The translations under genes and the position numbers were made by a program. Source: Novosphingobium sediminis (lineage in GTDB: Bacteria > Pseudomonadota > Alphaproteobacteria > Sphingomonadales > Sphingomonadaceae). Taken from it: a stretch of 64,000 nucleotides of DNA. Positions 43,538 through 52,918 of the stretch are shown one piece after another (position 1 is the first letter of the stretch; each line of letters begins with the position of its first letter). The notes beneath the pieces were generated by a model. The model saw only the letters and a list, made by a program, of their open reading frames with translations. It was not told where the DNA came from and made no database searches. The DNA lies in assembly GCF_007991615.1 (NCBI RefSeq), contig NZ_BJYR01000018.1, positions 62,001 to 126,000 on the forward strand, given 5' to 3'.

Positions 43538-44977
43538 TCAAGCTTTGGGGCCGTATCCGCCGCCAAGGGCGCGGATCAGCTCGACATTGAGGGTAAGCGC
43601 GCGCGCATCGAGCGCGGCGACAAGCTGGCGGTTCCTGAGCAGCGCGTCCTGCGCCGTCAGCACCGAGAGATAGGGCGAAAGGCCGCCTTCGTAGCGGCGC
43701 CGCGCAATGGCGTAGGCCTCCTCCGACGCTGCCAGCGCAGCACGGGCCTCGGCCTGCCGCGCGGTGAGTGCGCGCTGCGACGCGGCGGCATCGGCCACTT
43801 CGTTGAGCGCGCGCACGAGGGTCTGGTCGTACTGCGCGACGGCCTCGTCATAGTCGGCCCGGGCGGCGCGGTAGTTGCCCTGGATCCGCCCGCCGGAGAA
43901 GATCGGCAGGCTGATCGCCCCGCCCACTTCGGCAATGTCCGAACCCTTGGCCGTGAGATTGCCGAGGCCGAGCGATTGCAGGCCGATGAAGCCCATCAGG
44001 TTGACGTTTGGATAGAAGCCAGCGCGCGCCACGGTAATGCGCGAGGCGGCAGCTTCCGCCCGCAGCCGGGCCGCGGCGATATCCGCCCGGCGGCCGACGA
44101 GATCGAGCGCGAGATTGGCGGGAAGGCCGGGTGCTGGCAGCACACGCTGCGAGGGGAGGGCAATCGCCGCTCCGCGCTCCGGCCCTGCGCCGAGCAGCGC
44201 TGCAAGCCGGTTGCGGGTTAGCGCGATTGCTTCATCGGTTGCGGCAAGATCCCCGCGTGCCAGCGGCACTCCGGCATCCGCCTGGCGTTGCTCGCCGCGC
44301 GTATCGAGCCCGCTTGCCACGCGGCGTGCAACCAGCGCTGCGATTTCCTCGCGCTGCTGGACGGCGGCCACTTCCACCTCGCGCTCGGCGGCAAGGCGGG
44401 CAAGATCGGCATAGGCGGCGGCAATGGATGTGGCGAGCGCGAGCCGCGCCGCACGCGCTTCGATCGACGCAGCCTCGCGTTCGGATGTGGCGGCGCGCAG
44501 CGCGGCGCGGTTCTTGCCGAAGAAATCGAGTTCGTAGTTGAGGTCGAGCGTGGCCCGGCCGCTATCATTCAGCCCCTTGGGCACGAACTGCGCCGGGAAG
44601 CCGTTGTTGTAGCTCTGCTTGACTTCAGTGGCCTGCGCATTGGCGTTGATCGCAGGGAGCAGTGCAGCCCTGGCACCTTGCGCATAGGCGGCTGCCTTGC
44701 GGGCGCGCGCATCTGCCACTGCGAGCGAGGGTGAACCCGCCAGCGCTTCCTCGATCAGCGATGAAAGCTGCGGGTCGCCAAAGTCCTTCCACCAGCCATC
44801 GCCGGGCCATTGAGGCATCGCACCGTCTGCAGGCAGAGCGCCAAGGGTGGCGGGATCGCGCAGGGCAGGGCGCGGACCGAGATCGGGCATGGCGGCGCAT
44901 CCTGCCAGCAGCACACTGGTGCCCAGCAGGAATGCCGCCTGCTTGATCGGGAGAGAGAAGCGCATCAATGACACCAT
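43538..44977 (-). CDS. Outer-membrane efflux lipoprotein (NodT/OprM family)
   Basis: A 479-residue TolC-like channel. The signal sequence ends in lipobox LLAGC with C27, so it is lipid-anchored. Two internal repeats of coiled-coil helices follow, with the family block LPIFSGGRIQGNYRAARADY and the repeat end RRYEGGLSPYLSVLTAQ. ATG 44977 or 44965 may be the start; neither has a clear ribosome site. First gene of the efflux operon, divergent from the TetR gene. Confidence 0.92.
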   Translation of the reverse strand: MVSLMRFSLPIKQAAFLLGTSVLLAGCAAMPDLGPRPALRDPATLGALPADGAMPQWPGDGWWKDFGDPQLSSLIEEALAGSPSLAVADARARKAAAYAQGARAALLPAINANAQATEVKQSYNNGFPAQFVPKGLNDSGRATLDLNYELDFFGKNRAALRAATSEREAASIEARAARLALATSIAAAYADLARLAAEREVEVAAVQQREEIAALVARRVASGLDTRGEQRQADAGVPLARGDLAATDEAIALTRNRLAALLGAGPERGAAIALPSQRVLPAPGLPANLALDLVGRRADIAAARLRAEAAASRITVARAGFYPNVNLMGFIGLQSLGLGNLTAKGSDIAEVGGAISLPIFSGGRIQGNYRAARADYDEAVAQYDQTLVRALNEVADAAASQRALTARQAEARAALAASEEAYAIARRRYEGGLSPYLSVLTAQDALLRNRQLVAALDARALTLNVELIRALGGGYGPKA

Positions 44978-44984
44978 AATGACA

Positions 44985-45061
44985 GTACGGTTCGGTCACT
45001 AACGCGATAAAGCTTGCTTCTGCGAAGTCAAGCGAATAAGTGTACGGAATGGTCACTAACG
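44985..45061. promoter_or_regulatory. Duplicated 20-bp operator-like sites
   Basis: GTACGGTTCGGTCACTAACG (44985-45004) and GTACGGAATGGTCACTAACG (45042-45061) differ at three positions and are spaced 57 bp apart. The first abuts the efflux operon start, the second covers the TetR start codons. They are the likely sites through which TetR represses both promoters. Confidence 0.65.
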
Positions 45062-45702
45062 AAACTCTGACCAGGGTGAGGCTCGGGCGACAAAGCCCTG
45101 ACGAACGGCGAGAAAACATCCTCGCCGTGGCAGCGGAGGCGTTTGCCCTTGAGGGCTACGGGATCACGTCGATGTCCTCGATCGCCGCTCGGCTCGGCGG
45201 ATCCAAGGCGACGCTCTACAAATACTTCGCCTCGAAGGATGAACTGTTCCACGAGGTGATGCGCCGCAAGTGCGAGGCGGTGATCGGGCCGCTGGAGGAA
45301 CTGGCGGGCAGTTCGCCGGATCCCGCCACGCTGCTGAAGGCCTTTGGCAAGATCTTCCTTACCCGTCTCTGCCAGCCCGATGCCATCGTCATCCACCGCA
45401 CTGTCCATGCCGAGGCGGAGCGCTTCCCAGAAGTGGCGCGCACCTTCTTCGCCTATGGGCCGGAGGCGGCCTATTCGGTGCTCACCCCGGCGCTGGCCCG
45501 GTTCCATGCCATGGGGCTGATCGATTGCCCCGATCCGCGCCTCGCCGCCGAACAATTCCTCGCCATGGTGCGCGGGGATATCCACTTGCGGGTCTCCAGC
45601 GGGCTGATCCCGCCGCCGGACGAGGCCGAGATCGAGCGGCAGGTGGCGCATGCCGTGGGCATTTTCGTGCGCGGGATTGCGCGCCGCGATACGGGCGGCT
45701 GA
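45049..45702 (+). CDS. TetR-family repressor of the efflux operon
   Basis: A 217-residue regulator with HTH over ~22-68 (GITSMSSIAARLGGSKATLY and KYFASKDELFHEVM) and a C-terminal AefR-like ligand domain. It is divergent from the outer-membrane factor gene. ATG 45049 is used; GTG 45040 is in frame, and neither has a strong ribosome site. The probable inducer is an efflux substrate. Confidence 0.9.
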   Translation: MVTNETLTRVRLGRQSPDERRENILAVAAEAFALEGYGITSMSSIAARLGGSKATLYKYFASKDELFHEVMRRKCEAVIGPLEELAGSSPDPATLLKAFGKIFLTRLCQPDAIVIHRTVHAEAERFPEVARTFFAYGPEAAYSVLTPALARFHAMGLIDCPDPRLAAEQFLAMVRGDIHLRVSSGLIPPPDEAEIERQVAHAVGIFVRGIARRDTGG

Positions 45703-45819
45703 ATTCTGGCGGGGCGGTTCGCTGGCCCCTTGACCGGACGCCCCCCGCGCGGGCACACCCCCGTTCGCACTGGTTCCTTCCGGAGCCGGTTGGCAGGCTG
45801 ACTACAAAAAGGAGAGGCC

Positions 45820-46194
45820 ATGTTCTCGCACGTGATGCTCGGCAGCAACGATATCGAGCGCTCAAAGAAGTTCTATGATGCTACGTTCGCAGCATTTGGC
45901 GGCCAGCCCGGGATGGTCGATCCCAAGGGCCGCCTGATCTATGCGCACAACGGCAGCATGTTTCTCCTCACCCCCCCGATCAACGGCGAACCGGCTACCT
46001 GCGCCAATGGCGGTACGGTCGGCTTCGCGATGACGCCCGAGCAGGCCGATGCCTGGCACGCGGCCGGCTGCGCCAATGGCGGCACCGCCTGCGAAGATCC
46101 GCCGGGGCCGCGCGAAGGTTCGCCGTTCTACCTCGCCTATCTGCGCGATCCTGATGGCAACAAGCTGTGCGCGCTGCACGTCATCGGCAGCTGA
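45820..46194 (+). CDS. VOC/glyoxalase-like protein
   Basis: A 124-residue single-module vicinal-oxygen-chelate protein. It starts MFSHVMLGSNDIERSKKFYD and ends FYLAYLRDPDGNKLCALH, the usual two beta-alpha-beta halves. H4 and the C-terminal region could bind metal. AAGGAGAGG precedes ATG 45820. It lies 12 nt before S-formylglutathione hydrolase, suggesting a role beside glutathione-linked aldehyde detoxification; the substrate is unknown. Confidence 0.85.
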   Translation: MFSHVMLGSNDIERSKKFYDATFAAFGGQPGMVDPKGRLIYAHNGSMFLLTPPINGEPATCANGGTVGFAMTPEQADAWHAAGCANGGTACEDPPGPREGSPFYLAYLRDPDGNKLCALHVIGS

Positions 46195-46206
46195 GGCAGG
46201 ATACCA

Positions 46207-47064
46207 ATGGCGCCTGATTCCACGTTCGAGACCGTTTCGACCAGCAAGGCCCATGGCGGTACGCTCGGAGTCTATCGGCACCAATCCACCGCGACGGGGA
46301 CAGGGATGACCTTTTCGGTCTTCCTGCCCCCGCAGGCGGAGGCGGGAGCCAAGCTCCCGGTTCTGTTCTACCTCTCGGGGCTCACCTGCACCCACGCCAA
46401 CGTCACGGACAAGGGCGAATACCGCCGCGCCTGCGCGGAGCATGGCATCGTGTTCGTCGCTCCGGATACCAGCCCGCGCGGTGAAGGCGTGGCTGACGAT
46501 GCGGAGGGCGCTTACGATTTCGGCCTTGGGGCGGGCTTCTATGTCAACGCCACCGAGGAACCCTTCGCCGCCCACTACCGCATGTGGGACTATGTGACGC
46601 AGGAGCTGCCCGCGCTGATCGAGGAGCACTTCCCGATCGATCCGGCGCGCATGGGCATCACCGGCCATTCGATGGGCGGCCACGGCGCGCTGACTATCGG
46701 GCTGACTTTCCCGGACAAGTTCAAGTCGCTCTCCGCCTTCGCGCCTATCGTCGCGCCCGGCCAGGTGCCGTGGGGCCACAAGGCGCTCGGCGGCTATCTC
46801 GGGCAGGACCGCGCGGCATGGCGCGCGCATGATGCCGTGGCGCTGATCGAGGACGGCAAGCGTCCGGCGGGCGATATCCTTGTCGATCAGGGTGCGGCGG
46901 ACGGCTTCCTTGCCGAACAGCTGCGTCCCGACTTGCTCGAAGCGGCCTGCAAGTCAGCGGGCGTGGACCTCACCCTGCGGCTGCAGGACGGTTACGACCA
47001 CAGCTACAACTTCATCTCGAGCTTTATGGCCGATCACATCCGCTGGCACGCCGAGCGGCTGTGA
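46207..47064 (+). CDS. fghA: S-formylglutathione hydrolase
   Basis: A 285-residue esterase-D-type hydrolase that splits S-formylglutathione to formate and glutathione. The nucleophile is S155 in GHSMGGHGAL; the acid and base lie in DQGAADGF and YDHSYNF. LSGLTCTHANV is the family oxyanion region. It completes the formaldehyde detoxification route together with a glutathione-dependent dehydrogenase not in this window. Confidence 0.95.
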   Translation: MAPDSTFETVSTSKAHGGTLGVYRHQSTATGTGMTFSVFLPPQAEAGAKLPVLFYLSGLTCTHANVTDKGEYRRACAEHGIVFVAPDTSPRGEGVADDAEGAYDFGLGAGFYVNATEEPFAAHYRMWDYVTQELPALIEEHFPIDPARMGITGHSMGGHGALTIGLTFPDKFKSLSAFAPIVAPGQVPWGHKALGGYLGQDRAAWRAHDAVALIEDGKRPAGDILVDQGAADGFLAEQLRPDLLEAACKSAGVDLTLRLQDGYDHSYNFISSFMADHIRWHAERL

Positions 47065-47085
47065 AGTCCTGACGCCAACACCAAA

Positions 47086-47130
47086 ACCCGCTCACCCTTC
47101 GACAGGCTCAGGGTGAGTGGGTCTTGTTTT
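47086..47130. terminator. Bidirectional terminator between fghA and nusB
   Basis: ACCCGCTCACCCT (47086-47098) pairs with AGGGTGAGTGGGT (47110-47122) in a 13-bp stem with one G-U wobble, followed by CTTGTTTT. The loop phrase TTCGACAGGCTC is the same repeat type as near 23240 and 58190. Confidence 0.85.
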
Positions 47131-47157
47131 GTGTCGCGTTGAAGGTGCGGATGCAGC

Positions 47158-47610
47158 CTACTTCCGCACGTCCTTCGCCACGGCATCGAGCAGCCCGTTG
47201 ACGAACTTCGTCTCGCGCGCGTCGAAGAAGGCATGGGCGACATCGAGGTATTCCCCGATCACCGTGCCGACGCTGATATCGGGCCGCGCCATCAGTTCGT
47301 AGGCGCCCGCGCGCAGGATCTGGAGCATCGTGCGGTCGAGCCGGGTGATCGACCAACCGTCCACCAGCCGCGCGGTCAGCGCGCCGTCGATCTCGTCCTG
47401 TCGGGCAGCGACTCCGCGGACCACGTCGTCGAAGAAGGCGACGTCGGCAGCGTGGTACTGGTCGTCCTCGATCTCGGCGCCGAGGCGGTGCATGTGGAAT
47501 TCATCGAGCAGCAGGTGCAGCTGCGGCTTTTCCATCTCGAGCTGGTAAAGCGCCTGCACGGCGGCAAGCCGCGCGGCGGAGCGGGCGGTCAGACGAGCAG
47601 GACGGTTCAT
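47158..47610 (-). CDS. nusB: Transcription antitermination factor NusB
   Basis: A 150-residue all-helical protein with NusB features: RLAAVQALYQLEM near the start, ITRLDRTMLQILRAGAYEL and the C-terminal VIGEYLDVAHAFFDARETKFVNGLLD. It binds boxA RNA with NusE for rRNA antitermination. ATGA overlap with hisD, the order seen in related alphaproteobacteria. Confidence 0.96.
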   Translation of the reverse strand: MNRPARLTARSAARLAAVQALYQLEMEKPQLHLLLDEFHMHRLGAEIEDDQYHAADVAFFDDVVRGVAARQDEIDGALTARLVDGWSITRLDRTMLQILRAGAYELMARPDISVGTVIGEYLDVAHAFFDARETKFVNGLLDAVAKDVRK

Positions 47611-48893
47611 ATTCCAAGCCTCAGTTCGATGGAGCGGGCGTGGGCGGCAAGGCCCTCCGCTTCGGCGAGCGCAACGGCAGCCGGACCCACTGCGCCGAGC
47701 GAGGCTTCGCTGACGCCGAGGAAGCTGGTGCGCTTCATGAAATCCAGCACCGACAGGCCCGATGCGAAACGTGCCCTGCGCCCGGTGGGGAGCACGTGGT
47801 TCGGTCCCGCGACATAATCGCCGATGGCTTCGGGCGTATGGCGACCAAGGAAGACGGAGCCCGCGTGGCGGATGCCTGCAAACACTGACTCAGGATCATC
47901 CGTCGCAATCTCGACGTGCTCCGCCGCCAGCGCATTGGCGAGGGCAGGGGCTTCGTCCAGCGAATCGACCACGATGATGACGCCGTGGGCATCCCAGCTG
48001 GCGCGGGCGACCGCGGCGGTGGGGAGCAGGGCGATTTCCGCCTCTACCGCCGCAGCTACGGCATCGGCAAAGGCCGCGTCGTCCGTAATCAGGATCGATT
48101 GGGCGGCAGGGTCGTGCTCGGCCTGGCTGAGGAGGTCAGCGGCAATCCACTGCGGGTTGTTCTGGCCATCGGCGATGACGAGGATCTCGGAGGGGCCCGC
48201 CACCATGTCGATGCCGACCACGCCGTAGAGCTGGCGCTTGGCTTCGGCGACCCAGGCATTGCCCGGCCCGGTAATCACGTCGACCGGCGCGATCCGATCG
48301 GTGCCATAGGCCAGCGCGGCAATCGCCTGCGCGCCGCCGATGCGCCATATCTCATCGACGCCGGCGAGATGCGCGGCAGCCAGCACCAGCGGATTGATCA
48401 CGCCCTTCGGCGTCGGCGTCGTCACCACGAGGCGGCCCACCCCCGCGACCTTGGCGGGAATGGCGTTCATCAGCAGCGAGGAGGGATAGGCTGCGCGGCC
48501 ACCGGGCACATAGAGCCCCGCGCCATCGACCGCGTGCCACTTCGCACCAAGCCGGACGCCGGACGCATCGGTGTAGTCGCGGTCTTCCGGCAGCTGCGCC
48601 GCGTGGTATGCACGGATGCGTGTCGCGGCGAGTTCGAGCGCGGCGCGCAAGGCGGGATCGAGCGCGTCGAAGGCCTCGCGGCAGGTTTCGGCCGGAATGC
48701 GCCAGTCATCGCCCAGATCATGGCCGTCGAACTTCGCGGTATAGTCTGCCAGCGCCGCGTCACCGCGCGCGCGGACGTCGGCGAGAATCGCGGTAACGCC
48801 GTGCGCCACATCGGCATCGCTTTCGCGCCGGTCGCTGACGACGGCGGCAAATGCTGCGGCAAAGCCGGCGTCACGGGCGTGCAGGCGCTGCAT
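47607..48893 (-). CDS. hisD: Histidinol dehydrogenase
   Basis: A 428-residue zinc enzyme oxidising histidinol to histidine. The signature includes GGAQAIAALAYGT, VDVITGPGN, DLLSQAEHDP (metal Gln and His) and GRHTPEAIGDYVAGPNHVLP. Length is typical. Its ATG overlaps the hisG stop by 4 nt. Confidence 0.97.
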   Translation of the reverse strand: MQRLHARDAGFAAAFAAVVSDRRESDADVAHGVTAILADVRARGDAALADYTAKFDGHDLGDDWRIPAETCREAFDALDPALRAALELAATRIRAYHAAQLPEDRDYTDASGVRLGAKWHAVDGAGLYVPGGRAAYPSSLLMNAIPAKVAGVGRLVVTTPTPKGVINPLVLAAAHLAGVDEIWRIGGAQAIAALAYGTDRIAPVDVITGPGNAWVAEAKRQLYGVVGIDMVAGPSEILVIADGQNNPQWIAADLLSQAEHDPAAQSILITDDAAFADAVAAAVEAEIALLPTAAVARASWDAHGVIIVVDSLDEAPALANALAAEHVEIATDDPESVFAGIRHAGSVFLGRHTPEAIGDYVAGPNHVLPTGRRARFASGLSVLDFMKRTSFLGVSEASLGAVGPAAVALAEAEGLAAHARSIELRLGI

Positions 48894-49564
48894 CAGGCGG
48901 CTTTCCCGCGCGCGGCGAGTTCGCGGAAGGTGTCGATCAGTGCACCCATGCGCGCGCTGTCCGTCTTGAGCGCGGCGCGGTTGACGATGAGACGCGCAGA
49001 GACCGGCATGATCCGGCTCGTCTCGACCAACCCGTTGTCCTTGAGCGTGCGGCCCGAGGAAACGAGATCGACGATCCGGCTGGCAAGGCCGAGCGAAGGC
49101 GCGAGTTCCATCGCCCCGTTCAATTTCACGACCTCCGCTGCGACTCCCAGCTTTTCGAAGTGGCGGCGGGTCAAGCTGGGATATTTGGTGGCGACGCGGG
49201 CATGGCTTTCACGCGCGGTGGCACCGCTGGCGACGGCTTCTGCCGGCTCGGCCACCGACAGGCGGCAGTGCCCGATATCGAGATCGACCGGGGCGTAGAG
49301 GTCCGCGTAGTCGAATTCGTCGATCACGTCGGAGCCGACGATTCCGGCCTGCGCCGCGCCGTGCGCCACGAAAGTGGCGACATCGAACGCGCGGACGCGG
49401 ATGATGGTCATGTCTGCGCGGCTCGTGGCAAAGCTCAGCTTGCGCGAGGCCTTGTCGAAGAAGTCGGCTTCAGGCACGACCCCCGCCTTGTCGAGCAGCG
49501 GCAGCGCTTCGTCGAGGATGCGGCCCTTCGGAAGGGCGAAAACAATAGAGGCTGGCGCGGTCAT
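48893..49564 (-). CDS. hisG: ATP phosphoribosyltransferase, short form (HisG)
   Basis: A 223-residue HisG of the short type, lacking the C-terminal regulatory domain, so it should need HisZ (not in this window) for activity and feedback control. [15 protein letters not shown], the PRPP loop [14 protein letters not shown] and VTKYPS-like [12 protein letters not shown] are present. It catalyses the first step of histidine synthesis. It is divergent from the DUF2332 gene across 42 bp. Confidence 0.95.
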   Translation of the reverse strand: MTAPASIVFALPKGRILDEALPLLDKAGVVPEADFFDKASRKLSFATSRADMTIIRVRAFDVATFVAHGAAQAGIVGSDVIDEFDYADLYAPVDLDIGHCRLSVAEPAEAVASGATARESHARVATKYPSLTRRHFEKLGVAAEVVKLNGAMELAPSLGLASRIVDLVSSGRTLKDNGLVETSRIMPVSARLIVNRAALKTDSARMGALIDTFRELAARGKAA

Positions 49565-49606
49565 GGCCGCTCGCCCCTATGGCAAAGGGCCGGAAAGGGC
49601 AACCGT

Positions 49607-50659
49607 ATGGAACGGGTGATGGATTGGCAGGATGTCGCCGAAGCGATCCGCTGGCAGGCGGATCATGCCGCGAAGAACGGCGCGCCCTGCACCGCACGGG
49701 TCGTTCGCGCGCAGCTGGCCCTGCTGGAGAGCGACACCGAGACGGGCCGCCGCCTCGCCCATTGGCCCGGGAAACCGCTGGAAGATGCGCTGCCGCTGCG
49801 GCTCGCGGGCGGGTTCCATCACCTTGTCCTTTCGGGCGCGGATGCGCGGCTGGCGGCGGTCTATCTCGGCGAACTGGCCGATCAGGCTGCGGTGGACGCG
49901 CTGATCCTCGATCTCACCCGGCAATACGACGCCGCTCTGCTGCCGTGGCTCGATGGCCCGCCCCAGACCAACGAGGCCGGCCGCTCGGCCTCGATCATGG
50001 CGGCGCTGCTGTGGCTTTCCCCCCGCGTGGGACCCCGGTTCGAGATGAATGAGCTGGGCGCGAGCGCCGGCGTCAACACGATGATGGAGCGCTATCACTA
50101 CGATCTCGGCGGAACTGAAGTCGGCCCGGTGGATTCGCCGATGCAGATCAAGCCGGAATGGCGCGGGCCCGCGCCGAAGATCGCGCCGGTGGAGATCGGC
50201 GCGATCCAGGGCTGCGACCGCGCGCCGGTCAACCTTGCCGATCCAGCGCAGGCGCTGCGGCTGAAAAGCTACGTCTGGGCCGAAGTGACCGAGCGGCTGG
50301 CGCGCATCGACGCCGCGATTGCGCTTGCCGGGGAGCGCGCGCCCGATCTCGTCCGGATGGACGCGGGCGATTGGGTCGACCAGCGGCTTGCCGCACCGCT
50401 GGAAGCAGGCACCACCCGCGTGTTCTATCACTCGATCGTGTGGCAATATCTGCCGCCCGAAACCCGCGCGCGGATCACCGCCGCGATCACCCGTGCGGGC
50501 GAGGCCGGCCAGCGCCTCGCGTGGATCATGCTGGAAACCAACCGCGAAACCTTCCGCCACGAACTGACCGTCCGCCACTGGCCCGGCGGCGGGGAGCCCG
50601 TACTGCTCGGCGAGGCGCATGCCCACGGCGCATGGGTCGCGTGGCACGGCAAGGCGTGA
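49607..50659 (+). CDS. DUF2332-family protein
   Basis: A 350-residue protein of DUF2332. Typical blocks are FHHLVLSGADARLAAVY, TNEAGRSASIMAALLWLS, ELGASAGVN and FYHSIVWQYLP near the C-terminus. ELGASAGVN resembles a methyltransferase SAM loop, but the function is unproven. ATG 49607 with GGAAAGGG upstream is preferred; the long frame from 48851 is a shadow of hisG. Confidence 0.83.
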   Translation: MERVMDWQDVAEAIRWQADHAAKNGAPCTARVVRAQLALLESDTETGRRLAHWPGKPLEDALPLRLAGGFHHLVLSGADARLAAVYLGELADQAAVDALILDLTRQYDAALLPWLDGPPQTNEAGRSASIMAALLWLSPRVGPRFEMNELGASAGVNTMMERYHYDLGGTEVGPVDSPMQIKPEWRGPAPKIAPVEIGAIQGCDRAPVNLADPAQALRLKSYVWAEVTERLARIDAAIALAGERAPDLVRMDAGDWVDQRLAAPLEAGTTRVFYHSIVWQYLPPETRARITAAITRAGEAGQRLAWIMLETNRETFRHELTVRHWPGGGEPVLLGEAHAHGAWVAWHGKA

Positions 50660-50733
50660 ATGGCCGCAAGGACCAATTGCGACTGCGTCAGTCCGTGCTA
50701 GCCTCCCGCCAACCTCGCTTGGAAAGTTCACTC

Positions 50734-51405
50734 ATGCGCCCGATGAAACTGCTCCTTGCTGCCCTCGCGGTCGCTGCCGTTCCGGGCAGTGCGCTTGCCG
50801 ATTCGCCGCCGATCGATTGGCGCGAGAAGGTCCGCGCGTTCAATATCGAGCACTGCAAGCACCCTGCATGGGGCACCTCGCATTCGGACCGCGACTACGC
50901 GCTGGCGAAGGCGATGGCGGCGACGGACAAGGTCACGCTCGACGACGATGTACTGTTCGCCGCCGCGTACCTGCACGATATCGCGGCCTTCAAGCCCTAC
51001 GAAAAGCCCGACCTCGATCACTCCGATGTCGCTGCGGATCTCGTCGGCCAGATCCTCGCGCCGATGGGTTTTCCGATGGCCAAGCTGCCGAAGGTGCAGG
51101 CCGCGATCCGCGAGCACATGTACTACCGCACGCCGACGGTGCCTGAATCGCTCTACCTCCACGATGCCGACGCGCTCGATTGGCTCGGCGCGATCGGCGC
51201 GGCGCGGATCATGGCGCTGGCAGACCCCAATGGCGGCCAACCCGATGCGCCCGCCGTGCTGCCGATGCTCAAAGAAAACCTGCGCGACGTGCCGGCCCGT
51301 GTGCTCTCGCCCGCAGGCAAGGCGCTGATGCCAGCGAAGCGCGATCTCCTCGCCAAGTGGATGGAAACGCTCTCGGCGGAGACGGACGGATACAAGACGC
51401 TCTGA
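50734..51405 (+). CDS. Exported HD-domain protein
   Basis: A 223-residue protein with signal peptide (LLLAALAVAAVPGSALA) and an HD-superfamily core: AWGTSHSDRDYALAKAMA supplies an early His, YLHDIAAF the HD pair, and HDADALDWLG a late Asp. Metal-dependent phosphohydrolase activity in the periplasm is likely; the substrate is unknown. It overlaps the GNAT gene by one base (TGATG). Confidence 0.82.
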   Translation: MRPMKLLLAALAVAAVPGSALADSPPIDWREKVRAFNIEHCKHPAWGTSHSDRDYALAKAMAATDKVTLDDDVLFAAAYLHDIAAFKPYEKPDLDHSDVAADLVGQILAPMGFPMAKLPKVQAAIREHMYYRTPTVPESLYLHDADALDWLGAIGAARIMALADPNGGQPDAPAVLPMLKENLRDVPARVLSPAGKALMPAKRDLLAKWMETLSAETDGYKTL

Positions 51406-51896
51406 TGCCTGAAATCACCTACCGGCCTTATGCCAAGTCCGATGAGGACGCGGTCATTGCGCATATCCTTGCCATCCAGCAGGGCGAGTTTGCCGTACCC
51501 GTAACCGCGGAGGACCAGCCGGATTTGCGCGCGGTGGCAGAGGTTTACCAGTCCGGCACCGGCGGGTTCTGGGTGGCGGAGATGGGCGGCCGCATTGTCG
51601 GCACCATCGGACTGATTGGCTACGGCGCGAACGAGGGCGCGCTGCGCAAGATGTTCGTGGCCGCCGAAGCGCGGGGGCGCGATCTGGGAGTGGCGGGACG
51701 ACTGCTCGACATTCTGGTGGACCATGCGCGGGCCAGCGGGATCGTCGGCATCACGCTCGGTACGATCGAACGCCTCCATGCGGCGCGGCGGTTCTATGAG
51801 AAGAATGGCTTTGTCTTGATCGCGCCCGACAACTTGCCGGAAGGCTTCCCGCGCATGGCGGTGGACACGCATTTCTATCGGCTGGCGCTCGGTTAG
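51405..51896 (+). CDS. GNAT-family acetyltransferase
   Basis: A 163-residue acetyltransferase. The acetyl-CoA motif A appears as LRKMFVAAEARGRDLGVAGR (R-x-x-G-x-G/A), followed by GITLGTIERLHAARRFYEKNGF, the motif B region. The acceptor is unknown. The start shares one base with the HD-protein stop. Confidence 0.88.
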   Translation: MPEITYRPYAKSDEDAVIAHILAIQQGEFAVPVTAEDQPDLRAVAEVYQSGTGGFWVAEMGGRIVGTIGLIGYGANEGALRKMFVAAEARGRDLGVAGRLLDILVDHARASGIVGITLGTIERLHAARRFYEKNGFVLIAPDNLPEGFPRMAVDTHFYRLALG

Positions 51897-51909
51897 TCCC
51901 CAACACCCA

Positions 51910-52002
51910 CCTTCGTCATTGCGAGGAGAGTAGCGACGAAGCAATCCAGAGCGGCCCGCATCGACGCTCTGGATTGCTTCGCTACGCTCGCAATGACGAA
52001 GG
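51910..52002. repeat. 93-bp palindromic intergenic repeat
   Basis: Outer arms CCTTCGTCATTGCGAG (51910-51925) / CTCGCAATGACGAAGG (51987-52002) and inner arms GAAGCAATCCAGAGCG (51938-51953) / CGCTCTGGATTGCTTC (51965-51980) are perfect, with a small unpaired part between. The phrase GTCATTGCGAG...GAAGCAATCC is a widespread bacterial palindromic repeat type. It lies between convergent genes and should terminate both transcripts. Confidence 0.88.
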
Positions 52003-52024
52003 GTTTTGGAGCAAAAGGTAGTGG

Positions 52025-52918
52025 CTACCCCAGAAACGCATCCAGCGCGGCGTTGACCTTGTCCGGCGCTTCCCACGGTACGAAGTGGCCGCAATCGTGA
52101 ACCTGCACTAAGGTCATGTTCGGGATCATTGCGTCCAGCCCGTCGAGGTTCGAGGGCGGGAGGGCCATATCGTCCATCGCCCAGATCACCAGCGTCGGGA
52201 TGGCGAGCGGGGGCAACGGCGTTGGTGTGTAGCCTTCGGGGATCGCGAAGGGCGCATCCATCGTCGGCACGTCGATCGGGCTGCCGCGATACCAGTTGAG
52301 CATGGCAATCGCGCTGTCCCCGTTCGACCAGTCCTTGAGCAGGGCCTCGCGCTCTGCCTCTTCCATCACCGGCGCCTTGTCGCCCCAGTTCAGCACTTGC
52401 AGCAGCAGCGCGCCGAGGCCGTGCTCGCGCACGAGTGGGTCGTTGGCGGGATCGCGGAAGGCCCGCATGTACTGGCTCGCCCCACGCTGGACGGGATCGA
52501 GGTAGAGCAGCTTCTGGAAATTGCCCGGATGCGGTGCATTAGCGACGACCGCGCGCGTCACCCGCGTGCCTTGCCCCAGCAGCGCCACGCCCCAGGCAAT
52601 CGCGCCGCCCCAGTCGTGGCCGAGCACAGTGAACTGCCCCACTCCCAGCGCATCGGCGAGGAGGAAGATGTCGCCGATCAGCTTGTCGGGCGTGTAGTTC
52701 TCGACGCCCTCGGGCTTGGACGAACCGCGATAGCCGCGCTGGTCAGGCGCGATGCAGCGGAAGCGGCCGGAAAGATGCGCGATCTGGTGCCGCCACGTGC
52801 GGTGCGATTCGGGAAAACCATGGAGGAACATCAGCACCGGCGCATCGCGCGGGCCGACATCCACGACATCGAGTTCGATGCCGTTCGCGAGCGTGACGCG
52901 CGTCTGGTCAGCGCTCAT
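52025..52918 (-). CDS. Alpha/beta hydrolase, epoxide-hydrolase-like
   Basis: A 297-residue hydrolase with oxyanion HGFPESHRTW, nucleophile Asp in GHDWGG, the epoxide-hydrolase-type PDQRGYRGSSKP segment, and C-terminal His in CGHFVPWE. An aspartate nucleophile indicates an epoxide hydrolase or haloalkane dehalogenase rather than an esterase; HGFPES favours the former. ATGA overlap with the SDR gene. Confidence 0.88.
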   Translation of the reverse strand: MSADQTRVTLANGIELDVVDVGPRDAPVLMFLHGFPESHRTWRHQIAHLSGRFRCIAPDQRGYRGSSKPEGVENYTPDKLIGDIFLLADALGVGQFTVLGHDWGGAIAWGVALLGQGTRVTRAVVANAPHPGNFQKLLYLDPVQRGASQYMRAFRDPANDPLVREHGLGALLLQVLNWGDKAPVMEEAEREALLKDWSNGDSAIAMLNWYRGSPIDVPTMDAPFAIPEGYTPTPLPPLAIPTLVIWAMDDMALPPSNLDGLDAMIPNMTLVQVHDCGHFVPWEAPDKVNAALDAFLG

